Position numbers and translations under genes: made by a program
Assembly (NCBI GenBank): GCA_944392425.1
Contig: CALXWM010000010.1
Coordinates: 1-39,625, forward strand
DNA length: 39,625 bases
Direction of reading: 5' to 3'
Source: an uncultured Clostridia bacterium
GTDB taxonomy: Bacteria; Bacillota; Clostridia; TANB77; CAG-508
In this document: piece by piece, positions 30,852 through 39,625 of the stretch
How positions within the stretch are numbered: the stretch's first letter is position 1
Layout: every line of letters starts with the position of its first letter
The notes under the pieces: model-generated
The model's database searches: none
Told to the model about the DNA's origin: nothing
Seen by the model: only the letters and a program-made list of their open reading frames with translations

Positions 30852-31267
30852 TTTATTACTTCCTTTCATAATTTTTAAGCGTAATAATTATATCACTATT
30901 CTTCCCCAAGTTCAACCATTTTATTACATTTTTTATTACATTTTTTATTATAATTTTCTATTTAATGTTACAGTTCAAAGCTAATTAAATTAAGTTGCAA
31001 TATATGTTTTGGAGCTTTTAGCGACCTGAGGTAGCGTAAGCATTTTTGATTTTATCTAAGTAGGTCTACCGAAGTGAGTGTGCAAGCGCTGAGCAAAATT
31101 TATTTTGTGAACCGTGAAGCAAATGCGGAAAAACATAACTCTTGCACCATTTCTTCATATGAGTTAAACCCAAGAATGCCATTATAATATGATGGATTCG
31201 TATCATAATTATAATAATTAAGCAATTATGTTTGCTTAAAATACATAGCCTTTTTTATATAATCTTT
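30852..31267. other. Gene-free region with a GC-richer island
   Basis: About 415 bases between divergently spaced minus-strand genes. 31010-31135 is clearly less AT-rich than its surroundings and contains repeated small motifs (GAGCTTTTAGCGACC, GGTAGCG, CCGAAGTGAG, CGCTGAGC, CCGTGAAGC) and a CAAAAT/ATTTTG hairpin (31095-31110). TTAAGCA/TGCTTAA (near 31218-31238) may terminate glgP. No ORF and no known RNA recognised in the island. Confidence 0.45.
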
Positions 31268-33847
31268 TTATTCTGTTATCCATTTTATTAAGTTTAGGTT
31301 CATTGGATTTAGTATCATTTTATTTTTTGGAATAACTCTAAATGTGTATCCGTAATCGCCACCTGATTTTAACTCAATTTTAGCTGTAAACTTGTATTCT
31401 AGATTTACTTCATCCTCTTCTAACAATTTCATTTGCATAATGTTTATGTCGTCTACTACACCTTCTTCAGTTATTTTTCCGTAATAAACTTGTGCTTCAA
31501 TGTTGTCTATTTTTATAAGCTCGTTTGGTAATTTAACATAGCAACTTACCTCAATTTTATTACCAGCATCTACAGTTATATCATCATAATTGTCTTTATC
31601 TTGCCTTATTTTTATGTCATTCCAATTTGCATATAACTTTTCTTTCCATTCATTGTATCTTGTAATTTTTGACAAATCCGTATAATAGCTATTGTGCAAA
31701 TTACATAATGGAATATATAGTTTAGATGTATAATCATCAAGCATTCTAGATGTGCTAAATCTACCTGCATTTGATTCTATTGTATTTTTCATTATTCTAA
31801 GCCATGTGTCTGAATATCCTTTTTCATTCTTGTCATAATACATTGGGATAATCTTATTCTCTAATGTATCATACATGCTTCTGCTATCTGCATCATCTTG
31901 TTCATCATAGCTTTGATATTTAGCATTTGTGCCTATTGTCCAACCATTTTTTTGATTGTAACCTTCAGCCCACCAGCCATCAAGTACGCTAAAGTTTATA
32001 ACTCCATTTATTGCAGCTTTTTGTCCGCTAGTTCCAGATGCCTCTAAAGGTCTTCTTGGATTATTTAGCCATACATCAACACCAGATATTAAATATCTTG
32101 ACATACCTATATTGTAATTTTCTAATATAAATACTTTACCTTTAAATTGTGGTTTTAAGGATATATCATGTATGAACTTAATTAGGTCCTGTCCTTCTTT
32201 ATCACTTGGATGTGCTTTACCAGCAAATATAATTTGAACTGGCATATTTTTTTCATTAAATATTTGTGTTATTCTTTCTAAATCTCTAAATATAAGTGTT
32301 GCTCTTTTGTATGTTGCAAACCTTCTTGCAAAACCAATTGTAAGAATATCTGGGCTAATATTTCCTACCATTTGCTCTATGTCTTCATAAGAATAATTAT
32401 ATCTTCTAAGTCTTTCTATTGTAGAATTTTTAACTATTTTTAATAATTTTTCTTTTCTTGATTGGTGAACCTTCCATAATTCTTCATCTGGAATTTTCTC
32501 AATATTTTTCCAAACATTATCATCTTGAATATTATCTTGCCAATATGGTTCTAAATATTTGTTATACAAATCTTTTACAGTTGGTGCAAGCCATGAACAT
32601 GTATGTACACCATTTGTTACATATTCTATTGGAGATTCATTTGACGGAATATTTGGCCATACTTTTGAAAATAATTCTCTTGATACTGCTCCATGCAACT
32701 TACTAACACCATTTTTCTTTCCTGCTATTTTAAGTGCTAATATTCCCATGTCAAAGCCTGATTTGCTAATATCTGCATTTGGTTCCATACCTAATCTAAA
32801 GAATTCTTCTTTTGTCAAACCTAACCTATCCCAAAATCCATTAAAATATTTTTCAACTAGGCTTAGTGGAAATATATCGTTTCCAGCTGGAACTGGTGTG
32901 TGTGTTGTAAATACTGTCATTGAAGATACTATATCTTTTGCTATATCAAATGAAACTTCTTTGTACTTCATCATATTTTTTATTAGTTCTATTGTTAAAA
33001 ATGATGAATGTCCTTCGTTCATATGGTATACAGTAGGTTTTAGTCCTAAAGTGTAAAGCAAGCTAACTCCACCCATTCCCAAAACTACTTCTTGCATTAT
33101 TCTCATTTCTTGGTCTCCACCATATAAAGTTGAAGTAACAGTTCTATATTCAGGTATGTTTTCATCTATGTCTGAGTCTAACAAATACAAAATATTTCGT
33201 CCAACTTTCATTTGCCAAGCTTTTAAATATATTTTCTTTTTTGGAAATTTTATATAAATTAATAAGTCTTTTCCTTCATGATCTTTAACTGGTGTTAAAG
33301 GTAAAAGTGAAATATCTATTGCATGATATTCAGTTTCTTGCTGACCATATCCATTTATTTTTTGATGGAAATATCCGCTTTTATATAGTAAGCCTATTCC
33401 AACTAATGGAATTCCCATATCACTACTAGATTTCATATGATCTCCAGAAAGAATGCCAAGTCCTCCTGAATAAATTGGAATAGTCTCATCTAATCCATAT
33501 TCAGCAGAAAAATAAGCTATTAAATCTTTTGAATTGTCTGGAAATTTCTTTTTAAACCAAGTATCTTTGCTTTCCATATAATCATCAAAATCTTTAACAA
33601 CTTTGTCATATTCTTTTAAGAACTCTGCACTTTTTGATGCCTCTTCTAATTTTTCCTGTGACACTATTCTTAAAAATTTTACAGGGTTTTTACCTACTTG
33701 TTCCCATAAATCTATATCTAAAATTTTAAATAGTTTTAAAAATTCTGTATTCCATGACCACCATAAATTATATGATATTTCATATAATTTTGCTATTCTC
33801 TTTGGTAATTGAGGCCTAACTGTGATTTTATTAAATACAAAAGCCAT
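31268..33847 (-). CDS. glgP: Alpha-glucan (glycogen/maltodextrin) phosphorylase
   Basis: 859 aa, of the DUF3417-containing bacterial/archaeal GT35 type. DUF3417 region at the start (LYEISYNLWWSWNTEFLKLF), then YFSAEYGLDETIPIYSGGLG and LSGDHMKSSSDMG, HMNEGHSSFLTIEL, ATYKRATLIF, NPRRPLEASGTSGQKAAING (PLP-lysine region) and GWWAEGYNQKNGW. It releases glucose-1-phosphate from storage or imported glucans. About 120 extra C-terminal residues form a beta domain (EVSCYVKLPNELIKIDNIEA). AGGAGG precedes the ATG. No other glycogen genes are adjacent. Confidence 0.93.
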   Translation of the reverse strand: MAFVFNKITVRPQLPKRIAKLYEISYNLWWSWNTEFLKLFKILDIDLWEQVGKNPVKFLRIVSQEKLEEASKSAEFLKEYDKVVKDFDDYMESKDTWFKKKFPDNSKDLIAYFSAEYGLDETIPIYSGGLGILSGDHMKSSSDMGIPLVGIGLLYKSGYFHQKINGYGQQETEYHAIDISLLPLTPVKDHEGKDLLIYIKFPKKKIYLKAWQMKVGRNILYLLDSDIDENIPEYRTVTSTLYGGDQEMRIMQEVVLGMGGVSLLYTLGLKPTVYHMNEGHSSFLTIELIKNMMKYKEVSFDIAKDIVSSMTVFTTHTPVPAGNDIFPLSLVEKYFNGFWDRLGLTKEEFFRLGMEPNADISKSGFDMGILALKIAGKKNGVSKLHGAVSRELFSKVWPNIPSNESPIEYVTNGVHTCSWLAPTVKDLYNKYLEPYWQDNIQDDNVWKNIEKIPDEELWKVHQSRKEKLLKIVKNSTIERLRRYNYSYEDIEQMVGNISPDILTIGFARRFATYKRATLIFRDLERITQIFNEKNMPVQIIFAGKAHPSDKEGQDLIKFIHDISLKPQFKGKVFILENYNIGMSRYLISGVDVWLNNPRRPLEASGTSGQKAAINGVINFSVLDGWWAEGYNQKNGWTIGTNAKYQSYDEQDDADSRSMYDTLENKIIPMYYDKNEKGYSDTWLRIMKNTIESNAGRFSTSRMLDDYTSKLYIPLCNLHNSYYTDLSKITRYNEWKEKLYANWNDIKIRQDKDNYDDITVDAGNKIEVSCYVKLPNELIKIDNIEAQVYYGKITEEGVVDDINIMQMKLLEEDEVNLEYKFTAKIELKSGGDYGYTFRVIPKNKMILNPMNLNLIKWITE

Positions 33848-33902
33848 ATTATTTTCCTCCTTAGTATTTTCATTTTTTGCTCTTTAGTTTTTGTCTAGCT
33901 AT

Positions 33903-33931
33903 ATTATCTTATAACAAAAATTATTTGTCAA
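33903..33931 (-). promoter_or_regulatory. Promoter of glgP
   Basis: Minus strand TTGACA (33926-33931), 17-base spacer, GATAAT (33903-33908), about 50 bases before the glgP start. Confidence 0.65.
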
Positions 33932-34107
33932 ATGATTTATAAAAAAAGATAATTTTTTTATAACAACATTTTATTTTAAATGAGTTATTATGTATTAAAA
34001 TTCTTATATCTTTCCAATTTCTTCTCCATTTATTTTGTATTTTTATAATTAAAAGTGACTTTATTATATCATATTCTTTGAGTTATGTAAAATAACAGGT
34101 GTGGAGT

Positions 34108-34248
34108 TTAATTTCCACACCCATAGCAACCAAAGTTTGTGAATAATAGTAGAAATACTACTAAGAAAAGTAATATTTCCGAATTACCCCCTCCGCATCT
34201 AAAAAGTCCGTTATTGTTACAGCAACAACTATTTAGTCCATCATTCAT
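34108..34248 (-). CDS. Small Cys/Gly-rich membrane protein, possibly spore-associated
   Basis: 46 residues: a Cys/Asn/Gly-rich head (LNSCCCNNNGLFRCGGGN), one hydrophobic helix (EILLFLVVFLLLF), and a GCYGCGN tail. Such tiny proteins with a Gly/Cys head and one helix are frequent in sporulating Clostridia (YjcZ-like), but the family assignment is tentative. GTGAGGA lies before ATG 34248. The terminator stem GGTGTGGA/TCCACACC overlaps the stop codon (34098-34122), which supports a real short transcript. Confidence 0.6.
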   Translation of the reverse strand: MNDGLNSCCCNNNGLFRCGGGNSEILLFLVVFLLLFTNFGCYGCGN

Positions 34249-34490
34249 ATAATCCTCACTTTCTAAGTAAATAATATCACTCTATGTAATTTTGATAATT
34301 TAAAAATTTAATTTAGCTATAGATATATTCACTTAATCTTTTTTATATCATATAGTATGCTTTTTATTAAATTTGTGTTACAATATTTGTAGTAGATTTT
34401 TAAAATAATTCTATTTTTTAAAAAGAAATTTTACAAGGGTTTATAGGTTCCTTATCAAAAACCTAAATATAATAAAGGAAACTTCATAAA

Positions 34491-36947
34491 ATGGTCGAAC
34501 TTTTATCTCCTGTAGGAGATTTTGAATGTTTAAAAGCAGCTGTGCAAAATGGTGCAGACAGTATTTATTTAGGCGGAGTAGCATTTAACGCTAGAGCTTC
34601 CGCTTCAAATTTTGATAAAGAAGGTTTAAAAAAAGCTATTAGATATGCAAAACTGAGAAATGTAAAAATTAATTTTACTCTTAATACTTTAATTAAAGAT
34701 GATGAATTTCAAGATGCAGTAAACCTTGCAAAATATGTTTATACCCTAGGTACAGACGCCATTATTGTGCAAGATTTAGGATTGGCCAAATATATAATTG
34801 ATAATATGCCTGAAATGGATGTACATGCCAGCACACAAATGACTATACACAATTTGCAAGGAGTGCTTGCTCTTGAAAAATTGGGTTTTAAACGAGTAGT
34901 CCTTTCAAGGGAACTAAATTTGTCTGAGATTGAATACATTTGCAATAACTCAAATGTTGAAATAGAAGTTTTTGCACATGGTGCTCTTTGTATATCTTAC
35001 TCTGGCCAATGCTTACTTTCAAGCACAATTGGTGCAAGGTCTGGAAATAGAGGCAGATGTGCTCAGCCTTGTAGACTTCCATATGAACTAATAGATGATA
35101 AAAATCAGTTATTGGATAAAGGCTATTTGCTAAGTCCTAGGGATTTATGCTCTTTAAAATATATTCCAGACTTAATAAATGCAGGTGTTACCTCTTTCAA
35201 AATAGAAGGAAGAATGAAAACCCCTGAATATGTTGCTGTTGTTACAAGCATTTATAGAAAATACATAGATTTAGCATTAAGTGATAAAGAATATAAAGTT
35301 GAAGACGAAGATATAAAAAAATTAATGCAAGTATTCAATAGAGGTGGCTTTTCTACTGGCAACTTTGGTGACGAAGAAAATTTAGATTATGTCTATAAAG
35401 AAAAGCCTAACAATATGGGACTATATATTGGTAATGTATCTTCATTTAATAAAAATAAAGGATTAATAACTTTAAAGACAAATGAATCTTTAAGTATTGG
35501 TGATAGCATTTCATTAGAAAAAGAAGCTCACAAATATACTGTAACAGAACTTATGAAGGACAAGCAAAACATAACTAGAGCAGACAAAGGTGATTTAATT
35601 ACGATTGGTAGAATGAAAGGTAATATTTCTCTTGGTGATAAAATATATAAGTTGAGCAGTAAATCTTTAACTAAATCTATTACCGAGCATTACAAATCCG
35701 AAAACAAAAAAATTCCTCTTGAATGTAGTATTACTATAAAAAAGAACGAGCCTGTTACATTAAAAGTAAAATCTTTAGATACTGATATATACTCTTCTAT
35801 AGAAGTTACTAAATCTATAGATATAAGTCCAATAGATGCAATTAGCAATCCTATTTCAAGAGAAAGAGTTATTGAACAGCTTTCAAAAACAACTAATACG
35901 CCTTTTGAATTTACAAATATAGAAGTAAACTTAGATGAAAACACTTACTTACCCAAAATTTCTGCAATAAATGCTTTAAGAAGAGATTGTTTGCAAGAAT
36001 TAGAAAACTTGGCCATAGAAAAATTTGAAAGAATTTTACCTGAAAATTTAGCTGTAAAATCAGAAATTAATGATAGCAATAGTTCAAGCAATAACATATC
36101 AAATTGTTTGCAAAGTGAAAACTTTAACTCTTCTCAAAACAATACTGCTATCAGCTTATTGTTAAATGACCTAAATAAATCTTATGATTATACAAAACTA
36201 TTAGATGTAGATAGAGTTTACATACCTTTAAAATTCTTTGCTATAAATGAGTATAAAGATATAATTAATAAATTATCTGCTGATAGAGATTTATTTATCT
36301 ATATGCCAACAATTATTAAAGATAATTATCGAAATATTATTTATAATAGTTTAGATAAATATATTGATGAATTTAATATTAAAGGCATAATTATATCTAA
36401 CTTGTCTAGTTTAAATTCATTAAAAAAGCACATTGGTAAGCTTAATTTAATAGGAAACTATACTCTAAATGTATTTAATGCTAATACTGTAAATGAACTT
36501 TATAAACTAGGCATGAATATGATAACAGCATCACCAGAATTAGATGAATCTTCTCTATATAATTTATGTCAAAATTCATCTCTACCAACTGAACTAATGG
36601 TATATGGTAAATTACCAGTTATGAATATGGGCTATTGTTTGCTTGGAAGGTCAAATAAATGTTATCCAAAATGCAAAATGAGGTGTAAAGAAAAATCTAA
36701 ATATTATATTAAAGATAGACTTGGATATAAATTTAGAGTAGTTCCAGACAATATACAGACTGTAACTACTATATATAACAGTAAAATCACTTCAATTCCA
36801 TATGAAAACATAAAACCAAGCTCAGTTAGAATTAGTATTTTAGATGAAAATATTGATGAAATAAACGAAGCTATAAAAACTGTAAAAGATGGAAAAACAT
36901 TTTCTTCAAAAGATTATACTTATGGTAATTTATATAAAAATGTATAA
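34491..36947 (+). CDS. Peptidase U32 family protein (RlhA-like, with DUF3656)
   Basis: 818 aa. The U32 domain starts at once: MVELLSPVGDFECLKAAVQN, DSIYLGGVAFNARASASNF, VHASTQMTIHN, VFAHGALCISYSGQCLLSS, GNRGRCAQPCRLPY, and the FKIEGRMKTPEYVA signature. The middle (residues about 370-520) matches the collagenase-like DUF3656 region. E. coli relatives RlhA and TrhP hydroxylate 23S rRNA and tRNA uridine rather than degrade collagen, and the DUF3656 architecture is closest to RlhA, so an RNA-modification role is likely. The C-terminal 200 residues repeat a U32-like half and a Cys cluster (NKCYPKCKMRCKEK). AAAGGAAA supports the ATG. Confidence 0.85.
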   Translation: MVELLSPVGDFECLKAAVQNGADSIYLGGVAFNARASASNFDKEGLKKAIRYAKLRNVKINFTLNTLIKDDEFQDAVNLAKYVYTLGTDAIIVQDLGLAKYIIDNMPEMDVHASTQMTIHNLQGVLALEKLGFKRVVLSRELNLSEIEYICNNSNVEIEVFAHGALCISYSGQCLLSSTIGARSGNRGRCAQPCRLPYELIDDKNQLLDKGYLLSPRDLCSLKYIPDLINAGVTSFKIEGRMKTPEYVAVVTSIYRKYIDLALSDKEYKVEDEDIKKLMQVFNRGGFSTGNFGDEENLDYVYKEKPNNMGLYIGNVSSFNKNKGLITLKTNESLSIGDSISLEKEAHKYTVTELMKDKQNITRADKGDLITIGRMKGNISLGDKIYKLSSKSLTKSITEHYKSENKKIPLECSITIKKNEPVTLKVKSLDTDIYSSIEVTKSIDISPIDAISNPISRERVIEQLSKTTNTPFEFTNIEVNLDENTYLPKISAINALRRDCLQELENLAIEKFERILPENLAVKSEINDSNSSSNNISNCLQSENFNSSQNNTAISLLLNDLNKSYDYTKLLDVDRVYIPLKFFAINEYKDIINKLSADRDLFIYMPTIIKDNYRNIIYNSLDKYIDEFNIKGIIISNLSSLNSLKKHIGKLNLIGNYTLNVFNANTVNELYKLGMNMITASPELDESSLYNLCQNSSLPTELMVYGKLPVMNMGYCLLGRSNKCYPKCKMRCKEKSKYYIKDRLGYKFRVVPDNIQTVTTIYNSKITSIPYENIKPSSVRISILDENIDEINEAIKTVKDGKTFSSKDYTYGNLYKNV

Positions 36948-37026
36948 ATTTTCTCTATCAATTGGAACACCCATTTTTACATAGTTTTATGTCAAAGAGA
37001 GCATATCCGTTGACATTAGCAAACCA

Positions 37027-37080
37027 AAACACAGGATTCTTTAATTTTTGTTATTTATAAAATTAAAGAATCCTGTGTTT
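37027..37080. terminator. Long bidirectional terminator
   Basis: A perfect 22-base stem (37027-37048 with 37059-37080) and T-rich flanks on both strands, between the convergent U32 gene and the coiled-coil protein gene. Confidence 0.88.
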
Positions 37081-37087
37081 ATTTTAT

Positions 37088-38458
37088 TTACTCATTTAAC
37101 ATTTTTGCACTTAATATTGAAGTAACTTTTCTTCCTATAAAAGGTATTTTTGAATATTTTTTCTTTATATTCTCTATTCCATCTTTTAATATTTGTGTTG
37201 TATCTATTTCCTTTTGTAGTTCTTTATTTTTAACTTTTTCATTCTCTTCAATTTGTTCAAGTTGTAAATTAGCATCACACAATCTTATAATCATGTTTGC
37301 TACTTGTTCAAAATTAGCATTGCACTCACTTTCGGTTTGCCTTATCATATATATAACAAATTGAAAATCTGATTCTTCTAAGTGGAAAAGTCTAAGTTTT
37401 TCTTCAATATTTTTTGTCCACTTGCTTATCTCAATTATGTGGTTCATTCTTTTATCATAAGCTAATTTTTTTATTTTTTTAAATACTTCTTGTCCATTAT
37501 CCTTTTCTACTTTTTTGCTTAATTGAGAGACATTTTCATTAATATTTTGATTTTTTACATTACTATCTTCTTGTAAAACATCTACCTGGCTTAACAGCTT
37601 TCTAACATATCCTCCTACAAAATATATTTTTGTTAATTCTTGCATTTGTCTTTGCATTTCATTTATTGCTATATTATTTGTAAGTAATTTATTTTCTATG
37701 TTTTTAATATTTTGCTCTTCATTGTTTATTCTTACTTGCAAAGCTTCTATGCTCTCATCTTTTTCAAATTTCTTAATTACGGATTTATATATATCTAGAT
37801 AATTATTTGTAATATTATCAAAATCATTTTGTAAATACTGAGCATTTTTTATAATTTTATAATTTATAATAAATCTACTAAGAGCCTTTTCTACATCTGT
37901 TCTATAATTTCTAGAAACTTTTATTATATGGTTCAATAAATTTTCAAAGTCAATGATTCTCTGCTCTTCAATATCAAAATTTACTATTTGTTTTTGTGGT
38001 TCAGGCTTGATAATATTTTGTTCTACAATTTCTGTATGAGTTAATTCTTCTGTTTTTTCTTCTTCAAATAAATAAGATAACCTTAATAATTCATCAGCAT
38101 TAAAATATACATCTACAATTTTATTAACAATAAACATTGCTGTAATGTATGAGCCTTTTTTATTTTGATCTTCTCGCATTTTTTTATCAATTATTTTGCT
38201 CAATTCGTTTTTTATTTCAGCTAAACTTTTCCAAAGCTCTTTTGTTAAATTTTCTTTTTCTAATTCATATTGTTGAATTTTATACTTCAACTGATTAAAT
38301 TTACTATTTTCATCCTCTTCTTGATTAGGCTGAATATTTTTGCTTTTTGCATTATACATTTCAACAGAAGTTTCGACTATTTTATAGTCCAAACTTTTTA
38401 TTTTTTTATCATATTCTTCTTTATTTTTTTTGCATTTTTCTAAATTTAATTTATTCAT
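37088..38458 (-). CDS. Coiled-coil protein of unknown function
   Basis: 456 aa, not recognised. No signal peptide or membrane segment. Long heptad-like helices rich in Lys, Glu, Asn and Ile (KFNQLKYKIQQYELEKENLT, EEQNIKNIENKLLTNNIAIN, ENEKVKNKELQKEIDTTQIL). The end KKYSKIPFIGRKVTSILSAK is basic. It may be a structural or scaffold protein. Transcribed alone, upstream of rpmA on the same strand but separated from it by a terminator. Confidence 0.6.
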   Translation of the reverse strand: MNKLNLEKCKKNKEEYDKKIKSLDYKIVETSVEMYNAKSKNIQPNQEEDENSKFNQLKYKIQQYELEKENLTKELWKSLAEIKNELSKIIDKKMREDQNKKGSYITAMFIVNKIVDVYFNADELLRLSYLFEEEKTEELTHTEIVEQNIIKPEPQKQIVNFDIEEQRIIDFENLLNHIIKVSRNYRTDVEKALSRFIINYKIIKNAQYLQNDFDNITNNYLDIYKSVIKKFEKDESIEALQVRINNEEQNIKNIENKLLTNNIAINEMQRQMQELTKIYFVGGYVRKLLSQVDVLQEDSNVKNQNINENVSQLSKKVEKDNGQEVFKKIKKLAYDKRMNHIIEISKWTKNIEEKLRLFHLEESDFQFVIYMIRQTESECNANFEQVANMIIRLCDANLQLEQIEENEKVKNKELQKEIDTTQILKDGIENIKKKYSKIPFIGRKVTSILSAKMLNE

Positions 38459-38597
38459 ATTTAACCTTCATTTGTTTTTGTTTAGTATATTATAATAATT
38501 CTTCTTACGACTATTTTATATTAATTATATAATAATATACATCTGTTTTCAATAAAATTTATATTACATATTTATTACATTTTTAAAATTCAAAAAT

Positions 38598-38626
38598 AAA
38601 AGACATTAGATTTTCTAATGCCTTTC
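38598..38626 (-). terminator. Intrinsic terminator of rplU-rpmA
   Basis: CATTAGA (38604-38610) / TCTAATG (38614-38620) core with flanking AAAGA/CCTTT pairs and TTTATTTTTG on the minus strand, shortly after the rpmA stop. Confidence 0.75.
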
Positions 38627-38656
38627 AAATTTTTTATATTAATACTTTTTTAAATC

Positions 38657-38995
38657 CTAAGCTTTTTTAGTTGATACCTTTGCTTTAGAAGTTTTTGTTT
38701 CTTTTTTTGCTGTTTTTTCTGGCTTAACAGCTTTTACTTGTGCTTCTGGATAAACACTTATTTTCTTTTTATCTTTTCCAAGTCTTTCAACTTTCATTAT
38801 ACCGGTAATTTTTGCATATAAAGTGTCATCGCTTCCGATACCAACATTAGTACCTGGATGCATTTTTGTTCCTCTTTGTCTAAATAGGATGTTTCCTGCA
38901 CTTACTAATTGACCGTCAGCTCTCTTTATACCAAGTCTCTTTGACTCACTATCTCTTCCGTTACTACTGCTACCTTGACCTTTTTTATGTGCCAT
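38657..38995 (-). CDS. rpmA: 50S ribosomal protein L27
   Basis: 112 aa. [40 protein letters not shown] and [16 protein letters not shown] are the L27 core near the peptidyl-transferase centre. Two oddities: the protein begins directly at MAHKKG, without the cleavable N-terminal peptide usual in Firmicutes (a TGA stands immediately before the start), and it carries a 25-residue Lys/Ala/Thr-rich tail ([20 protein letters not shown]). Second gene of the rplU operon, 72 bases after rplU with no prp protease gene between. Confidence 0.96.
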   Translation of the reverse strand: MAHKKGQGSSSNGRDSESKRLGIKRADGQLVSAGNILFRQRGTKMHPGTNVGIGSDDTLYAKITGIMKVERLGKDKKKISVYPEAQVKAVKPEKTAKKETKTSKAKVSTKKA

Positions 38996-39067
38996 GTGTT
39001 CTCACCTACCTTCAATTTCTAATATAAATGGCCTATTATTTAGCCATATTTGTTAATTACTTTTAAA

Positions 39068-39385
39068 TTATTCTGCTACTTTGATTGACTTAATTTCAAC
39101 CTTAGTATATGGTTGTCTATGACCTTGTGTTCTTCTGTAGTTTTTCTTTGCTTTGTATTTGTATACGATTATTTTCTTTCCTTTACCATGAGCTACTACA
39201 GTTCCTTCAACTTTACAACCTTTTACATAAGGAGTTCCAACTTTTACGTTTTTGTCATCAGATACAAGTACTACATTATCAAATGTAACTTTTTTTCCTT
39301 CTTCTGTATCTAATTTTTCAAAGTAAACTACATCTCCTTCTGATACTTTGTATTGTTTTCCACAACTTTCTATTATTGCGTACAT
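39068..39385 (-). CDS. rplU: 50S ribosomal protein L21
   Basis: 105 aa, full length. [60 protein letters not shown] and YTKVEIKSI are the L21 core and its rRNA-binding tail. First gene of rplU-rpmA, expressed from the promoter at 39494-39523 through the long leader before it. GGAGGAGGTG lies about 12 bases before the ATG. Confidence 0.97.
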   Translation of the reverse strand: MYAIIESCGKQYKVSEGDVVYFEKLDTEEGKKVTFDNVVLVSDDKNVKVGTPYVKGCKVEGTVVAHGKGKKIIVYKYKAKKNYRRTQGHRQPYTKVEIKSIKVAE

Positions 39386-39487
39386 AGGGCTCTAGTGCAC
39401 CTCCTCCGTTCTCATACTCGCTAAGCATAAATGCAAGGTATCTAGTAAATCGCTAGAATTTAGCTACCCGACTTAGGCGGTTTACAG
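39386..39487 (-). promoter_or_regulatory. L21-type ribosomal protein leader
   Basis: The transcript leader (starting near 39487) has conserved-looking GC-richer blocks (ACCGCCTAAGTCGGG, TAGCTAAATTCTAGCGA, CTTAGCGAGTATGAGAACGG) in an otherwise AT-rich sequence and sits directly before rplU, the position of the Firmicutes L21 leader, thought to mediate autoregulation. Assigned from position and composition; not checked against a covariance model. Confidence 0.6.
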
Positions 39488-39493
39488 ATATAT

Positions 39494-39523
39494 ATTATAC
39501 ACTATGTTTAATAAATTTGTCAA
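39494..39523 (-). promoter_or_regulatory. Promoter of rplU-rpmA
   Basis: Minus strand TTGACA (39518-39523), 18-base spacer, TATAAT (39494-39499). Beyond it, to 39625, no gene is visible. Confidence 0.8.
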
Positions 39524-39625
39524 GCTAAATTTCATTAAAAAATTGAGTATATAAATGGCAATAATAAATTTCCGGTTTATTATGCACATATTTCACTTAA
39601 GATTTCGTTGGTACTTTTATAGTTA

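Noticed and set aside
32559..33056. Plus-strand frame opposite glgP
   Set aside because: Antisense to conserved phosphorylase motifs, without ribosome binding site or family features.
1..39625. CRISPR array or cas genes
   Set aside because: No regularly spaced repeats and no Cas-like protein seen on either strand.

Overview
The window is strongly AT-rich and looks like a chromosomal segment of an uncultured, spore-forming gut Clostridia (Firmicutes). This is inferred from a cotJABC spore-coat operon, a SUF operon of the sufCBSU type, the rplU-rpmA pair behind an L21-type leader, Mn-dependent pyrophosphatase, sigma-A promoters with near-consensus boxes, and remnants of TnpV/MobV-type mobile elements common in gut Firmicutes. 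No 16S rRNA is present, so the taxonomy is an inference.

Layout. 1-890: right end of a mobilizable element (TnpV, three consecutive palindromes resembling an oriT, MobC-like protein). 914-6818: accessory island with a SAM methyltransferase, an NTF2-like protein, a tight gene pair (unknown protein plus DUF6602/PD-(D/E)XK-like protein), a MazF-like toxin, a candidate small RNA, an HD-domain protein, and an ORF6N protein broken by an in-frame stop. The MazF and ORF6N genes carry near-identical promoters with a LexA-box-like palindrome in the spacer. 6857-10600: sufC-sufB-sufS-sufU iron-sulfur operon. 10659-11448: J-domain-like protein in two frames. 11667-11749: tRNA-Leu(CAA), followed by a decayed MobV relaxase. 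12820-14862: accessory genes including a convergent sense/antisense cassette that looks like a type I toxin-antitoxin system, and a candidate structured RNA. 15016-19104: heterodimeric ABC exporter. 19292-25967: surface and housekeeping genes, including a SUMF1/C-type-lectin-fold protein whose C-terminus has the signature of a diversity-generating-retroelement variable region. 26069-28483: cotJABC and a Fic toxin-antitoxin module. 28515-39523: core metabolism and translation (pyruvate kinase, alpha-glucan phosphorylase, U32 RlhA-like protein, L27, L21).

The most unusual observation: three intact-looking genes (cotJC, Fic, J-like) are each interrupted by a single-base frameshift, and in every case the break is an in-frame CGG codon followed by A. 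Skipping the C (reading GGA, Gly) restores the expected protein exactly. CGG is otherwise almost absent as an in-frame codon here: I found only one at the extreme end of an ABC transporter, compatible with either frame, and one clear zero-frame use in an accessory gene. Either a repeated sequencing or assembly artefact inserts C before GGA, or CGG is a +1 frameshift site in this organism (poorly decoded or quadruplet-decoded CGGA). Other leads are the DGR-like variable protein, the type I TA cassette, and the paired SOS-like promoters.
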